This document shows positions 52,283-63,122 of a stretch of DNA of 64,000 nucleotides, piece by piece. The stretch's first letter is position 1; every line of letters begins with the position of its first letter. A program made the position numbers and the translations under genes. The notes beneath the pieces were generated by a model, which was not told the origin of the DNA, did no database searches, and worked only from the letters and a program-made list of their open reading frames with translations. This DNA is from Mycobacterium cookii (lineage in GTDB: Bacteria; Actinomycetota; Actinomycetes; Mycobacteriales; Mycobacteriaceae). Where the stretch lies: contig NZ_AP022569.1 in NCBI RefSeq assembly GCF_010727945.1, positions 2,356,001 to 2,420,000 on the forward strand, given 5' to 3'.

Positions 52283-53596
52283 ATGGATTTCGCCTTTTTG
52301 CCACCGGAAGTCAACTCCGGGCGGATGTATGTCGGTCCTGGATCAGGGCCGATGCTGGCCGCCGCGGCGGCCTGGGACGGGCTTGCCGCCGAGTTACATT
52401 CGGCGGCAACCTCATACGGATCGGTGGTCTCGGAGCTGAGCGCCGGGCCTTGGCTTGGCGCCGCATCGGCAGCGATGACAGCCGCCGTCGCACCCTTCGT
52501 GGCGTGGATGCGATCGACCGCCTTGCAGGCCGAGCAGACAGCCACCCAAGCCAAAGCGGCGGCGGCCGCCTTCGAGGTGACGTTCGCCGCGATGGTGCCG
52601 CCGCCCGTGATCGCAGCGAACCGAACTCTGTTGCAGGCGCTGGTCGCGACCAATCTGTTCGGGCAGAACACCCCGGCGATCGCGTTCACCGAGAGTCTCT
52701 ACGCCGAGATGTGGGCACAGGATGCGTCGGCGATGTACGGCTACTCGGGCGCCTCGGCGTCCGCGACGACGCTGACTCCGTTCACCCCGGCGCCCCAGAC
52801 GACCACCGGAGCGTCGCCCGCGGCGGGTGCGCAGGCGGCGGCGTCCCTGGCGACCTCCGCGGCAGTGCAGGGCCTCACATCGCCGGCGGCGGTTACTGAC
52901 CCGTTGAACACGCTGGCGAACCTTATTGACGTCGTGCTGTTCTTGCCCAATGTGGCTCAGGCTGGGCTGACTCCATTGAACACCACCTCTATATTCACCG
53001 ACTTGTCGTTCGACGACGACGAACTCCGGGATGAGGCGACGCAAAATAAGGCCGACGATATTTTGAGAACGTTGCGCGACGCCGGTTTTCGCTTGCCCGG
53101 GGGCGTTGTCCTCGACACGATTTTGACGCAGCCCGCGATGGCATTGAGCCCCGCTGAGCTCCCGTCTGTGACGGCGGGTCTCGGCCAGGCTCCGACGGTC
53201 GGAAGGCTGTCGGTGCCGCAAGCCTGGACCGTGGCGGCCCCGGAGATCAGGCTCGCCGCGTTGACGTCGCCGTCCGCCGGCCTGGCCGCCGCCCCGGAAG
53301 TCATGGCAGCCAGCAGCCCCGGCAGCCTCTTCAGTGAGATGGCGCTGGCGAACATGGCCGGCCGGGCGATCGGCGGTACTCCGACGCCAGGACGACCCCA
53401 ACAGCGCGTCGTGTCCGCTGCCGGCGTTCGTGCTGCGTCGGCGACGTCCGCGTCCTCGACCGGACATAAGGCGGCGATTGCCGCCGACGTTCACGAGTTC
53501 GCCGAGGCTCTGATCAAACTCGGCGACCTCCGCGATTCCGGGCTTTTGACCGACGAGGAATTCAGCAAAGAGAAGGATCGCCTGCTCGCCCGCTGA
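52283..53596 (+). CDS. PPE family protein, SVP subclass, with C-terminal SHOCT domain
   Basis: 437 aa from ATG 52283, with an AGGAGGT site. N-terminal PPE domain (1-180): [20 protein letters not shown], the WxG-like GPWLGAAS and [15 protein letters not shown]. Middle Ala/Thr-rich linker, then [15 protein letters not shown] (about residues 310-325), the SVP signature of ESX-5 era PPE proteins. The last 40 residues ([20 protein letters not shown] and following KEKDRLLAR) form a SHOCT motif, unusual on a PPE protein. No PE partner precedes it. Probably type VII secreted. Confidence 0.9.
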   Translation: MDFAFLPPEVNSGRMYVGPGSGPMLAAAAAWDGLAAELHSAATSYGSVVSELSAGPWLGAASAAMTAAVAPFVAWMRSTALQAEQTATQAKAAAAAFEVTFAAMVPPPVIAANRTLLQALVATNLFGQNTPAIAFTESLYAEMWAQDASAMYGYSGASASATTLTPFTPAPQTTTGASPAAGAQAAASLATSAAVQGLTSPAAVTDPLNTLANLIDVVLFLPNVAQAGLTPLNTTSIFTDLSFDDDELRDEATQNKADDILRTLRDAGFRLPGGVVLDTILTQPAMALSPAELPSVTAGLGQAPTVGRLSVPQAWTVAAPEIRLAALTSPSAGLAAAPEVMAASSPGSLFSEMALANMAGRAIGGTPTPGRPQQRVVSAAGVRAASATSASSTGHKAAIAADVHEFAEALIKLGDLRDSGLLTDEEFSKEKDRLLAR

Positions 53597-53648
53597 TCCA
53601 CGGCAGCGGCCTCGCCGCGCCGGGAATGACACGCGCCACATGGCGGTT

Positions 53649-53675
53649 CTAGCACTTGAGACTGTAGAGTGCTAA
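53649..53675. promoter_or_regulatory. CIRCE (HrcA operator) upstream of the FmdB/Ruc gene
   Basis: Left arm CTAGCACTT (53649-53657), 9-nt spacer, right arm GAGTGCTAA (53667-53675). CIRCE is TTAGCACTC-N9-GAGTGCTAA: the right arm is perfect, the left matches 7 of 9, and the spacer is exact. It lies 27 nt before the GTG start at 53702. Confidence 0.85.
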
Positions 53676-53701
53676 CTGTTTAGACCATCACGGAGGTTTG
53701 T

Positions 53702-54067
53702 GTGCCGACCTATAGCTACGCCTGCACCGAGTGCGGCGATCGCTTCGACGCGGTCCAGTCCTTCTCCGAAGATTCGCTGACCACCTGCAACAAGTGCTCG
53801 GGGCGGCTGCGCAAGCTGTTCAACTCCGTCGGAGTGGTGTTCAAGGGCAGCGGTTTCTACCGCACCGACAGCCGCGAGTCGACGAAGAGTTCGGGCAGCA
53901 ACGGCTCGTCGACGTCGAGCTCATCGGAGAAGTCCAGCAGCGACAGCTCGAGCTCGTCCAGCGACAAGTCGAGCTCGTCGGAGAAGTCGAGCAGCTCGTC
54001 GAGTTCGTCCAGCGACAGCTCTTCCAGCTCGTCGACTTCGAAGTCGGCTGCCACCACCTCGAGCTAG
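53702..54067 (+). CDS. ruc: FmdB-family zinc-ribbon protein, Ruc-type redox-regulated chaperone
   Basis: 121 aa from GTG 53702. N-terminal zinc ribbon with Cys8, 11, 29 and 32 (YACTEC...TTCNKC), then NSVGVVFKGSGFYRTD typical of FmdB, and a long disordered Ser/Lys-rich tail (about residues 57-121). Rv0991c (Ruc) has this make-up and is a heat-induced chaperone activated when the cysteines are oxidised. The upstream CIRCE element agrees with HrcA control. Confidence 0.9.
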   Translation: MPTYSYACTECGDRFDAVQSFSEDSLTTCNKCSGRLRKLFNSVGVVFKGSGFYRTDSRESTKSSGSNGSSTSSSSEKSSSDSSSSSSDKSSSSEKSSSSSSSSSDSSSSSSTSKSAATTSS

Positions 54068-54132
54068 CCGGTTATCCACAAGCGGCCGGTCCACGGCCGC
54101 ATACATCGTCGTGCCGCGCCTACGGTTGTCGC

Positions 54133-54795
54133 GTGGGCGATTCGCCGAAATCGTTGAATCCGTCGTTGCCGGACCGCATTTCACAATGGCTGCGACCGGA
54201 TTGGTCGCGAACCGTGCTGGCCCGTCGTATTGCCGCGGGCGGCCTGGTGCTGCTCGCCGGTGCCGCTGCGCTGCGGCCCGACCCCGACGGTAACCAAGCC
54301 CAAGTGGTTGTTGCCGCCCGCGACCTGAGCCCGGGCGCCGCGCTGACAGCCGACGACATACGACTCGAAAACCGTTCGGCCCTAACAATTCCCGATGGCT
54401 CACAATCCGACGTCCACACCGTGGTCGGCTCCACACTGGCCGGACCAACGCGGCGCGGCGAAGTGCTCACCGACGTTCGGCTGTTGGGCCGCCGCCTGGC
54501 CGAGTCGGCCGCGGGGCCCGACGCCCGGATCGTGCCGGTGCACCCGGCGGACAGCGCGCTGATCGACCTGGTGCGCCCAGGCGACGTCGTCGACGTCGTG
54601 GCCGCGTTCGAAAACAGCTCGCCGCCCAACTCGCACGTCGTCGCGACCGATGCGGTCGTGGTCCTGGTCTCGGCGAAGCCGAAGGCTCAGGGCGCGGCCA
54701 ACGACCGTCTGGTGCTGATCGCGCTGCCGGCCGCCTCGGCCAACGCGGTGGCCGGCGCCGCGCTAACGCAGAGCGTGACGCTCACGCTGCACTGA
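54133..54795 (+). CDS. SAF-domain membrane-anchored protein
   Basis: 220 aa from GTG 54133. One N-terminal hydrophobic segment (RIAAGGLVLLAGAAALR), then a SAF/CpaB-like domain: VVVAARDLSPGAALTADDIRLE, GRRLAESAAGPDAR, and LVRPGDVVDVVAAF. CpaB/RcpC proteins assemble Flp pili, but no pilus genes are nearby, so the function is open. Rv0990c is probably its counterpart. It is 65 nt from the Ruc gene and may share its transcript. Confidence 0.75.
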   Translation: MGDSPKSLNPSLPDRISQWLRPDWSRTVLARRIAAGGLVLLAGAAALRPDPDGNQAQVVVAARDLSPGAALTADDIRLENRSALTIPDGSQSDVHTVVGSTLAGPTRRGEVLTDVRLLGRRLAESAAGPDARIVPVHPADSALIDLVRPGDVVDVVAAFENSSPPNSHVVATDAVVVLVSAKPKAQGAANDRLVLIALPAASANAVAGAALTQSVTLTLH

Positions 54796-54906
54796 CTGCG
54801 GCGGCCGGATCGGCAGCAAACTCTTACACGGCCCGCTCGACTCGACTAGCGTTTTTCTTGGGCTCTATCTCGTTTGTCGCTTACCCACCGGAGAAAGGAC
54901 ATCTCG

Positions 54907-55344
54907 ATGTTGAAGGGCTTCAAGGAGTTTCTGGCACGCGGCAACATCATCGACCTGTCGGTAGCGGTCGTCATCGGTACCGCTTTTACCGGTTTGGTCA
55001 CCAAGTTCACCGAAAGTGTCATCCAGCCGCTGGTCGATCGGATCGGTGCCGGCGGAAAGTCCGACGTCGGGATTTTGAAAGTCGATATCGGCGGAGGTCA
55101 ATTCATCGACTTCAACGTCGCATTGTCCGCCGCCATCAACTTCATCATCATCGCGGCGGTGGTGTACTTCTTGGTCGTGCTGCCCTACAACACGCTGCGC
55201 AAGCGTGGTGAGGTCAAGCAAGCCGAGGACACCGAGCTCAGCCTGCTCACGCAGATCCGGGATCAGCTCGCCGAAGCCGGCGGCGGCTCATCAGGGCATC
55301 ACTCGGCCAACGCTCCGGAGAGCCCCACCATCGAGGACAGGTAG
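54907..55344 (+). CDS. mscL: Large-conductance mechanosensitive channel MscL
   Basis: 145 aa from ATG 54907 with AGGA upstream; longer frame starts are too distant. TM1 begins [22 protein letters not shown]2 is [25 protein letters not shown]. The C-terminal basic/acidic tail [20 protein letters not shown] matches mycobacterial MscL. Pentameric channel that releases solutes on osmotic downshock. Confidence 0.95.
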   Translation: MLKGFKEFLARGNIIDLSVAVVIGTAFTGLVTKFTESVIQPLVDRIGAGGKSDVGILKVDIGGGQFIDFNVALSAAINFIIIAAVVYFLVVLPYNTLRKRGEVKQAEDTELSLLTQIRDQLAEAGGGSSGHHSANAPESPTIEDR

Positions 55345-55360
55345 TCCCGGGGCGGCCGCT

Positions 55361-55495
55361 TCAGAGGTGGTGCGGCGGCGCATTGTCCCGCAGCCATTGT
55401 TCGTGGGCTTCCACATCGCGACTCGCATCTGGATCACGTTCGTCTGCCGATGTTTGCGGAACTACCTCGCGATCGTCGCCGACCGGCCTGCTCAT
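55361..55495 (-). CDS. Small protein downstream of moaB2
   Basis: 44 aa from ATG 55495, 7 nt beyond the moaB2 stop on the same strand. It ends AHEQWLRDNAPPHHL, a terminal pattern (WL...PPH) I recall in several short mycobacterial proteins of unknown function. Acidic middle (ERDPDASRDVE). It is likely translated from the pepD-moaB2 transcript. Confidence 0.55.
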   Translation of the reverse strand: MSRPVGDDREVVPQTSADERDPDASRDVEAHEQWLRDNAPPHHL

Positions 55496-55502
55496 GCCGA
55501 CG

Positions 55503-56048
55503 TCAGATCTCCAAACTGGATAACTGGCCGATGATCTGGGTGGCGAGCGGGTTGAGGGTCGCCATGCCGTCACGCACCGCGTAGCGGGAGCCGGCGAGGT
55601 TCACCACCAACGTGCTGCCCGAGATTCCGGCCAGACCACGCGACAGCCCCGCTTCGATGATGCCCGCGGACAACCCCGAGGCGCGGATCGCCTCGGCGAT
55701 ACCGAGGACCTCGCGGTCGAGGATGTCCAGCGTCGCTTCGGGGGTGACATCGCGAGGGGTCACGCCGGTGCCACCGACGGAGACCACCAAATCCACTCCC
55801 CCGATGACCGCGGTGTTGAGCGCGTTGCGGATCTCCACTTCGTCGGCGGCGACGGCCACAACGCCGTCGACGACGAAGCCGGCTTCGGTCAGCAGCTCGG
55901 TGACCAACGGACCGCTATGGTCCTCGTCGCCGTGGGCGGTTCGGTCGTCAACGACGACGACGAGTGCCCTGCCCACCAACTCCGCGCCCTGTTCCATGGG
56001 TGCAACCGTATATCTGGGGTCCAACCGCGGCGCGGCGACTCTCATCAC
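55503..56048 (-). CDS. moaB2: MogA/MoaB-family molybdopterin-binding protein (MoaB2)
   Basis: 181 aa from GTG 56048, or ATG 56045; M18 at 55997 is also plausible. MPT-binding fold: VVVVDDRTAHGDEDHSGP, VDLVVSVGGTGVTPRDVTPE and ISGSTLVVNLAGS. It adenylates or binds molybdopterin; the mycobacterial MoaB2 is also reported in PepD/MprAB co-transcription. Its start overlaps the pepD stop. Confidence 0.92.
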   Translation of the reverse strand: MMRVAAPRLDPRYTVAPMEQGAELVGRALVVVVDDRTAHGDEDHSGPLVTELLTEAGFVVDGVVAVAADEVEIRNALNTAVIGGVDLVVSVGGTGVTPRDVTPEATLDILDREVLGIAEAIRASGLSAGIIEAGLSRGLAGISGSTLVVNLAGSRYAVRDGMATLNPLATQIIGQLSSLEI

Positions 56049-57454
56049 TGCTGCGCCTTGCCGAGCGTGACCTGTACTTTCTTGGTGGCGCCTGACGGGT
56101 CTTTGTACGTCAGCGTCACTTTGTCGCCGGGCGCCTTGGATCGCACGGCGGCCACCAACGCGTCGGCGCTGTTGACGGTGCGGTCGTCGACCTTGATGAC
56201 CACTACGTTGCCGGGCATGCCGGCGGCAGCCGCCGCGCCGTTGGGCACCACGTCGACGACTTTCGCGCCAGGGGTCGCCTTGTCGTTGGTGACCTGAACG
56301 CCCAGTGAGGCGTGCGCCGCGGTACCGCTGCTGATCAGCTCGTCGGCGATGCGCTTGGCCTGGTCGACGGGGATCGCGAAGCCGAGTCCGATCGAGCCGC
56401 TCTGCGCGTCCTGCGACTCACCGCCGAGCGTGGCGATCGCCGAGTTGACGCCGACCAGTTGTCCGCTCATGTTGACCAACGCGCCGCCGGAGTTACCCGG
56501 GTTGATCGCGGCGTCGGTCTGGATGGCATCGAGCACGGTGTTCTGGTTGCCGGTCTCACCGGTCGTCGACACCGGCCGGTTGAGCGCGCTGACGATACCG
56601 GTGGTGACCGTGCCCTCCAGGCCGAGCGGCGAACCGACCGCCATCACCGGCTGGCCGACCCGCAAATTCGCCGACGAGCCGAGGTTGATCGGTGTCAAGC
56701 CCGAAACGCCTTGCACGCGAACGACTGCGATGTCGGTCGTCGGGTCGGTACCGACGACGGTGAACTCAGCGGTGCGTCCGTCCGAGAACGTCACCGTGGT
56801 TTTCGGCTTGGCTCCGCCGGGGGCCGCCGGGTCGGGCTCCGGGGCGCCAGGAGGGGCCTGGTCGTCGGGCCGCTGCTCGCGGTCGCGCGGCGAAGGCGGC
56901 TTCCCGGCCGCGGTCGCGACGACGTGGTTGTTGGTCAGGATCAACCCGTCCGCGGACAGGACGATGCCCGACCCTTCCTCGGACTGACGACCGATATTGG
57001 TCTCGAGCATGACCACGCTGGGCACCACCTTGGCGGCGATCGCCTCGACGCTGCCCGCCGGCGCATTGGCCGCCGGCATACCCGGAGTCGCGCCGCCCGG
57101 CAACGCCCCGTCGGCAGTCGCGGCGAGCTGGCCGTGATGCTCGATCACCGATGCGGCCGCGCCGCCGATGCCCGCCGAGACCACGGCGACCGCGATTGCG
57201 CCAACGGTCAATGCGCCTGCGCGAGAACGCTTTCGCGGCCCTCCCGGCTGGGGCGGCAACGGCCCGCCCGGACCGCCGGCGAACGGACCGTACGGCTGTC
57301 GCTGCTGTGGTTGCTGTGGTTGCTGTCCGTAACGCCAGTCATACCCCTGCGGATATGTTTGCTGCTGCCCATAGCCTGTGGCTCCGCGCTGTTCGGAACC
57401 GGGACGGTATCCGTGCTGCTGCGGCGGTGGCGAATACCTCGGGTGATTCGTCAT
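56045..57454 (-). CDS. pepD: HtrA-like serine protease PepD
   Basis: 469 aa from ATG 57454, with the longer 57496 frame rejected because the protein begins MTNHPRYSPPPQQ. N-terminal Gln/Pro/Gly-rich cytoplasmic stretch, one transmembrane helix (GALTVGAIAVAVVSAGIGGA), then a trypsin-like domain with His in GLILTNNHVVA, Asp in TDIAVVRV, Ser in NPGNSGGALVN, and a C-terminal PDZ domain (PNGAAAAAGMPGNVV). Envelope quality-control protease in the MprAB stress regulon. Coupled to moaB2. Confidence 0.95.
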   Translation of the reverse strand: MTNHPRYSPPPQQHGYRPGSEQRGATGYGQQQTYPQGYDWRYGQQPQQPQQRQPYGPFAGGPGGPLPPQPGGPRKRSRAGALTVGAIAVAVVSAGIGGAAASVIEHHGQLAATADGALPGGATPGMPAANAPAGSVEAIAAKVVPSVVMLETNIGRQSEEGSGIVLSADGLILTNNHVVATAAGKPPSPRDREQRPDDQAPPGAPEPDPAAPGGAKPKTTVTFSDGRTAEFTVVGTDPTTDIAVVRVQGVSGLTPINLGSSANLRVGQPVMAVGSPLGLEGTVTTGIVSALNRPVSTTGETGNQNTVLDAIQTDAAINPGNSGGALVNMSGQLVGVNSAIATLGGESQDAQSGSIGLGFAIPVDQAKRIADELISSGTAAHASLGVQVTNDKATPGAKVVDVVPNGAAAAAGMPGNVVVIKVDDRTVNSADALVAAVRSKAPGDKVTLTYKDPSGATKKVQVTLGKAQQ

Positions 57455-57511
57455 GTCGCTAGGTCGCTCTTTCTCGTGCAGAGGGGTCAGACTCAAACAG
57501 TAACTGGATAA

Positions 57512-59056
57512 CTACCTTGCCTGCGTGGTCTGAGAGTCGACTGAGATAACGTTCGCTGGACCTGGAGAGTTCCCCGGCGTTGCTGCGCCGTCGATATCCA
57601 GCGCGTCTTTCCCGTCGGCGGGGAAATCGGAGACCGGTATCGGACGCCCCGGCAGCAAGACGAATATCGACGTTCCGGGGGGCTCGCCACCGGGAACGGT
57701 CTCCTCGACGCGAAGCGCGCCGCCGTGTTTGAGCACCACCTGCTTCACGATCGCCAGGCCCAAGCCCGAACCGGGCATCGCCCGAGCAGTGGTCGAGCGG
57801 AAGAACCGCTCGAACACCAACTCACGCTCGTGCGCCGGGATACCCGGCCCGTGGTCGGAGACCACCAACTCGGCGTGCGTTGCATTCAACTGCCGAAGCC
57901 GCACGCCGACGTGCTCGCCCGCTGGACTCCACTTGGCGGCGTTGTCCATCAGATTCACCACGACCCTGGACAGCCCGGCACTGTCGCCGTAGACCAGCCA
58001 GGGCGTCACCTCGACATCGAACTCAACGTCGTTGCGGCGCCGGCGAACTCGCTCCAGGCTCCGGTCGATGACCTCGCTGATGTCGACCGGCTCCTGCACC
58101 GCTCCGCCGGCGTCGTCGCGAGTGAGATCCACCAAATCGCCGACCAGCGTGGACAATTCCTCGATCTGCCCGATCACGTCGGTACGCAGATCGACCATTT
58201 CCTGTTCGGGTATCGGCGGGGCGCCCGGCTGCGTCGACGCCATCAGCAGTTCGATGTTGGTGCGCAGCGACGTCAATGGGGTACGCAGTTCGTGACCGGC
58301 GTCGGCGACAAGGCGGGTCTGGCGTTCGCGGGATTCGGCCAGCGCACGCAACATCATGTTGAAAGCCTCAGTCAGCCGGGCCAATTCGTCGCTGCCGAAC
58401 ACCGGGATGGGCCGCAGGTCGTCGGTGCGCGCCACGCGTTCGGCCGCCCGCGTGAGCCTGCCGACCGGACGCAGCCCGGCCTGGGTGACCATGCCGCCGG
58501 CGACGGCCGCCACGGCCATCCCCACGCCGCCGACGATGAGCAGCACCCACCGCAGCTTGGTCATCACCGCATCGGTCGGCGCCAGGCTCTTGGAGATCAG
58601 CAGCGAACTGCCGTTCGGCAGGTGTACGGCCAGCACTCGCTGACCGGACGCCGTTCGGCGGGACATGAACAGGTCGCCGCGGATGACCGCCTTCTCCGCC
58701 TGCCCGACCGGCAGGCTCTGGCCTTCCTGGTTGGCGGTGAAGATCGACCGGCCCGGGTTCACCAGCATCGCGTTCACATCGGAATACGCGGTGCCCTCGA
58801 TGGCCTTGGCCGGATCGGCGGCCAACGATCCGCTGGCGATCAACAGCTGCGCCCTGCTCTGCAGCTGGTTGTCGATGTCTTTGTAGAGCGCCGCGGAGAT
58901 CACCGCGTACACCGCGACGGCCATCGAGATGACGACCATGGCCACCATCGATATGGCCAGCAGCATCACCCGCCACCGAAGCGACAACGAGGTACTGGTT
59001 CGCAGCGAGCCCCGATTTCGGCGGCGGAACAACGTCTTGAGGGACTTCAGCGGCAT
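57512..59056 (-). CDS. mprB: Two-component sensor kinase MprB
   Basis: 514 aa. Two transmembrane helices (about 29-52 and 168-190) with an extracytoplasmic sensor loop between, a HAMP domain (about 191-245), a DHp domain with phospho-His in DAGHELRTPLTSLR (about 253) and a HATPase with DHGPGIPAHERELVFERFFRS and GSGLGLAIVKQVV. It senses envelope stress and phosphorylates MprA. Its ATG overlaps the mprA stop as TGATG. Confidence 0.96.
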   Translation of the reverse strand: MPLKSLKTLFRRRNRGSLRTSTSLSLRWRVMLLAISMVAMVVISMAVAVYAVISAALYKDIDNQLQSRAQLLIASGSLAADPAKAIEGTAYSDVNAMLVNPGRSIFTANQEGQSLPVGQAEKAVIRGDLFMSRRTASGQRVLAVHLPNGSSLLISKSLAPTDAVMTKLRWVLLIVGGVGMAVAAVAGGMVTQAGLRPVGRLTRAAERVARTDDLRPIPVFGSDELARLTEAFNMMLRALAESRERQTRLVADAGHELRTPLTSLRTNIELLMASTQPGAPPIPEQEMVDLRTDVIGQIEELSTLVGDLVDLTRDDAGGAVQEPVDISEVIDRSLERVRRRRNDVEFDVEVTPWLVYGDSAGLSRVVVNLMDNAAKWSPAGEHVGVRLRQLNATHAELVVSDHGPGIPAHERELVFERFFRSTTARAMPGSGLGLAIVKQVVLKHGGALRVEETVPGGEPPGTSIFVLLPGRPIPVSDFPADGKDALDIDGAATPGNSPGPANVISVDSQTTQAR

Positions 59057-59757
59057 CAGGGGGGTGTTTCGCGAAGCACGTAACCCACTCCGCGGACGGT
59101 GTGGATCAATCGCGGTTCGCCGTTGGCTTCGGTCTTGCGACGGAGGTATCCGACATACACTTCCAGCGCATTACCCGAGGTGGGAAAGTCGAAACCCCAG
59201 ACCTCTTCGAGAATCCGGCTGCGGGTCAGGACACGTCGCGGATTGGCGATCAGCATTTCCAGCAAAGCGAATTCTGTGCGGGTAAGACTGATTTGGCGGT
59301 TTCCCCGCGTGACTTCGCGCGTCACCGAATCGAGGGTGAGATCAGCGAATGTCATCGCGACCGATTCGGTGTTGTCTTCGATTTTCGTGCGGCGCAACAG
59401 CGCACGCATGCGAGCGAGCAGCTCTTCGAGCGCGAAGGGCTTGGGCAGATAGTCGTCAGCACCCGCGTCCAGACCGGCGACCCGCTCGGAGATCGTGTCG
59501 CGGGCGGTCAGGACCAGGATGGGCAGATCGTCGCCCGTGCTGCGGAGCTGGCGGCACACCTCCAGGCCGTCCAGCCGCGGCATCATCACATCCAAAACGA
59601 CCCCGTCGGGTCGGTCGGCAGCGATCATCTCCAGGGCTTCGACGCCGTCTTCCGCCAATGCCACGGAGTAGCCATTGAAGGACAGGGATCTACGCAGTGA
59701 CTCGCGCACTGCGCGGTCGTCGTCAACGACAAGAATTCGCACGACCACCAGTTTCAT
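59056..59757 (-). CDS. mprA: Two-component response regulator MprA
   Basis: 233 aa from ATG 59757; GTG 59742 would give the shorter MRILVVDDD start. Receiver domain [16 protein letters not shown], phospho-Asp in [15 protein letters not shown] and the conserved Lys in YLPKPF; C-terminal OmpR winged helix [17 protein letters not shown]...[11 protein letters not shown]. Regulates pepD, sigE and its own operon in M. tuberculosis. A tandem TCTCAG repeat lies just upstream. Confidence 0.95.
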   Translation of the reverse strand: MKLVVVRILVVDDDRAVRESLRRSLSFNGYSVALAEDGVEALEMIAADRPDGVVLDVMMPRLDGLEVCRQLRSTGDDLPILVLTARDTISERVAGLDAGADDYLPKPFALEELLARMRALLRRTKIEDNTESVAMTFADLTLDSVTREVTRGNRQISLTRTEFALLEMLIANPRRVLTRSRILEEVWGFDFPTSGNALEVYVGYLRRKTEANGEPRLIHTVRGVGYVLRETPP

Positions 59758-59763
59758 CCAATC

Positions 59764-59782
59764 GCCTGAGAACCGGCTGAGA
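59764..59782 (-). promoter_or_regulatory. MprA-box-like direct repeat upstream of mprA
   Basis: On the minus strand TCTCAGCC-GGT-TCTCAGGC, two 8-nt direct repeats with an 11-nt period, 7 nt from the ATG at 59757. MprA is known to autoregulate through such tandem sites; the exact consensus is from memory. Confidence 0.6.
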
Positions 59783-59850
59783 GGTCGGCAAACCGACTGC
59801 CGCGAATTGCTCGTCAATACGCCGGGAGACAGTGCTCACGGCAAATAATT

Positions 59851-60024
59851 TAGCGTCGCTCGAGATCGATCAGACCGAGGCGCGCCGCCTTGAGCAGCCG
59901 GCGAGGCACCTTGTGCTGCTGACCGGCCACCGTCACACCGACAAGCTCAGGCTTGGCGGCCTTCCACTGCGCGCGCCGACTGCGGGTGTTCGAGCGCGAC
60001 ATCCTGCGCTTTGGCACAGCCATG
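59851..60024 (-). CDS. rpmF: 50S ribosomal protein L32
   Basis: 57 aa, too short for many gene callers. [20 protein letters not shown] at the N-terminus and [20 protein letters not shown] at the C-terminus give an unmistakable L32. It lacks the CxxC zinc-ribbon cysteines, so it is the zinc-independent form. It lies on the same strand, upstream of mprA (93 nt gap). Confidence 0.97.
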
Positions 60025-60215
60025 ATCAGGCCTTACTCCTGGTAGGGGGGTCGCCGCGGAACGAGCCTAGGCAGCGACGATTATGGCCAATAGTAGTCGG
60101 TGACCTGCTGCAGGCAAAAATCGGCTCCGAAGATCACTGGGCAGCCTTGACGTAGGACCGGCGGTACCCGCTAACCTACCGGTTGGTTGGTACGTCCGAC
60201 GGAGGGAGTACACGG

Positions 60216-61924
<1,709 letters not shown>

Positions 61925-61928
<4 letters not shown>

Positions 61929-63073
61929 GCATCTGGACCACACCTGAGCGCGACCAGCTCCGCAAAACCACCCGCTCGTTCGCCGACCGGGAAATACTGC
62001 CACACGTCGACGAGTGGGAACGCAGCGGCGATTTACCACGCGAATTGCACCGCCGCGCAGGCCAATCCGGCCTGCTCGGCGCGAACTTCCCGGAGGCTGT
62101 CGGTGGTGGCGGCGGCGACGGAGCCGACGCCGTGGTGATCTGCGAGGAATTGCACGAGGCCGGCGTCCCCGGCGGTGTGTTCGCGTCACTGTTCACCTGC
62201 GGTATCGCCGTGCCGCACATGATCGAGTCGGGCGACCAGCGGCTGATCGACACTTTCGTCCGCCCGACGCTGGCCGGTGAGCTGATCGGTTCATTGGCGA
62301 TCACCGAACCCGGCGGGGGCTCCGACGTCGGGCATCTACGCACCACGGCGGTCAAAGACGGCGACCACTACATCGTCAACGGCGCCAAGACCTACATCAC
62401 CTCCGGCGTGCGGGCCGACTACGTCGTCACCGCGGTGCGCACCGGCGGCGCGGGCGCCGCCGGCGTTTCGCTGCTCGTCGTCGAAAAGGGCACACCAGGA
62501 TTCGAAGTAACCCGCAAGCTGGACAAGATGGGCTGGCGGTCTTCGGACACCGCCGAGTTGTCCTACGTCGATGCACGGGTTCCCGCCGAGAATCTCGTCG
62601 GCGCCGAGAACAGCGGCTTCGCCCAGATCGCGCAGGCCTTCGTCGCAGAACGAATCGGCCTCGCCGCGCAGGCGTATTCGAGTGCACAGCGCTGTCTGGA
62701 CATCACCGTCCAGTGGTGCCGCGACCGCGAGACGTTCGGCCGTCCGCTGATATCCCGCCAGTCGGTGCAGAACACGCTGGCCGAGATGGCCCGCCGCATC
62801 GACGTCGCCCGGGTCTATGCGCGCAACGTCGTCGAGCGCCAGCAAGCCGGCGAGACCAATCTGCTGGCCCAGGTGTGCTTCGCCAAGAACACCGCGGTCG
62901 AAGCCGGAGAATGGGTGGCAAATCAAGGAGTTCAGTTGTTCGGCGGGATGGGCTACATGGCCGAATCCGAGATCGAACGCCAATACCGCGATATGAGGAT
63001 CCTCGGAATCGGCGGTGGAACAACCGAAATCATGACCGCACTGGCCGCCAAGACGTTGGGATATCAATCATGA
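61925..63073 (+). CDS. fadE13: Acyl-CoA dehydrogenase FadE13
   Basis: 382 aa from GTG 61925. FAD-binding SLAITEPGGGSDVG, KTYITSGVRADY, and the C-terminal RDMRILGIGGGTTEIMT. It is the type in which the C-terminal EGT reads GGT, with the catalytic base likely on an internal helix (FVAERIGLAAQ), as in isovaleryl- and citronellyl-CoA dehydrogenases. It would act on a branched acyl-CoA before carboxylation by AccA2/AccD2. Confidence 0.93.
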
Positions 63074-63120
63074 TCTGTCCGCCTCCTCCCCATCGCTACG
63101 CTCTGCATCGTCGGTGGTCG
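63074..63120 (-). repeat. MIRU-like repeat between fadE13 and accD2
   Basis: Minus strand reads GACGATGCAGAGCGTAGCG and GGGGAGGAGGCGG, the same core as at 1059-1104 and 29124-29171, but here antisense to the flanking genes. It fills the short fadE13-accD2 gap. Confidence 0.55.
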
Positions 63121-63122
63121 CT

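Noticed and set aside
57725..59083. 452-codon plus-strand frame opposite mprB
   Set aside because: Shadow of mprB, with no recognisable domain.
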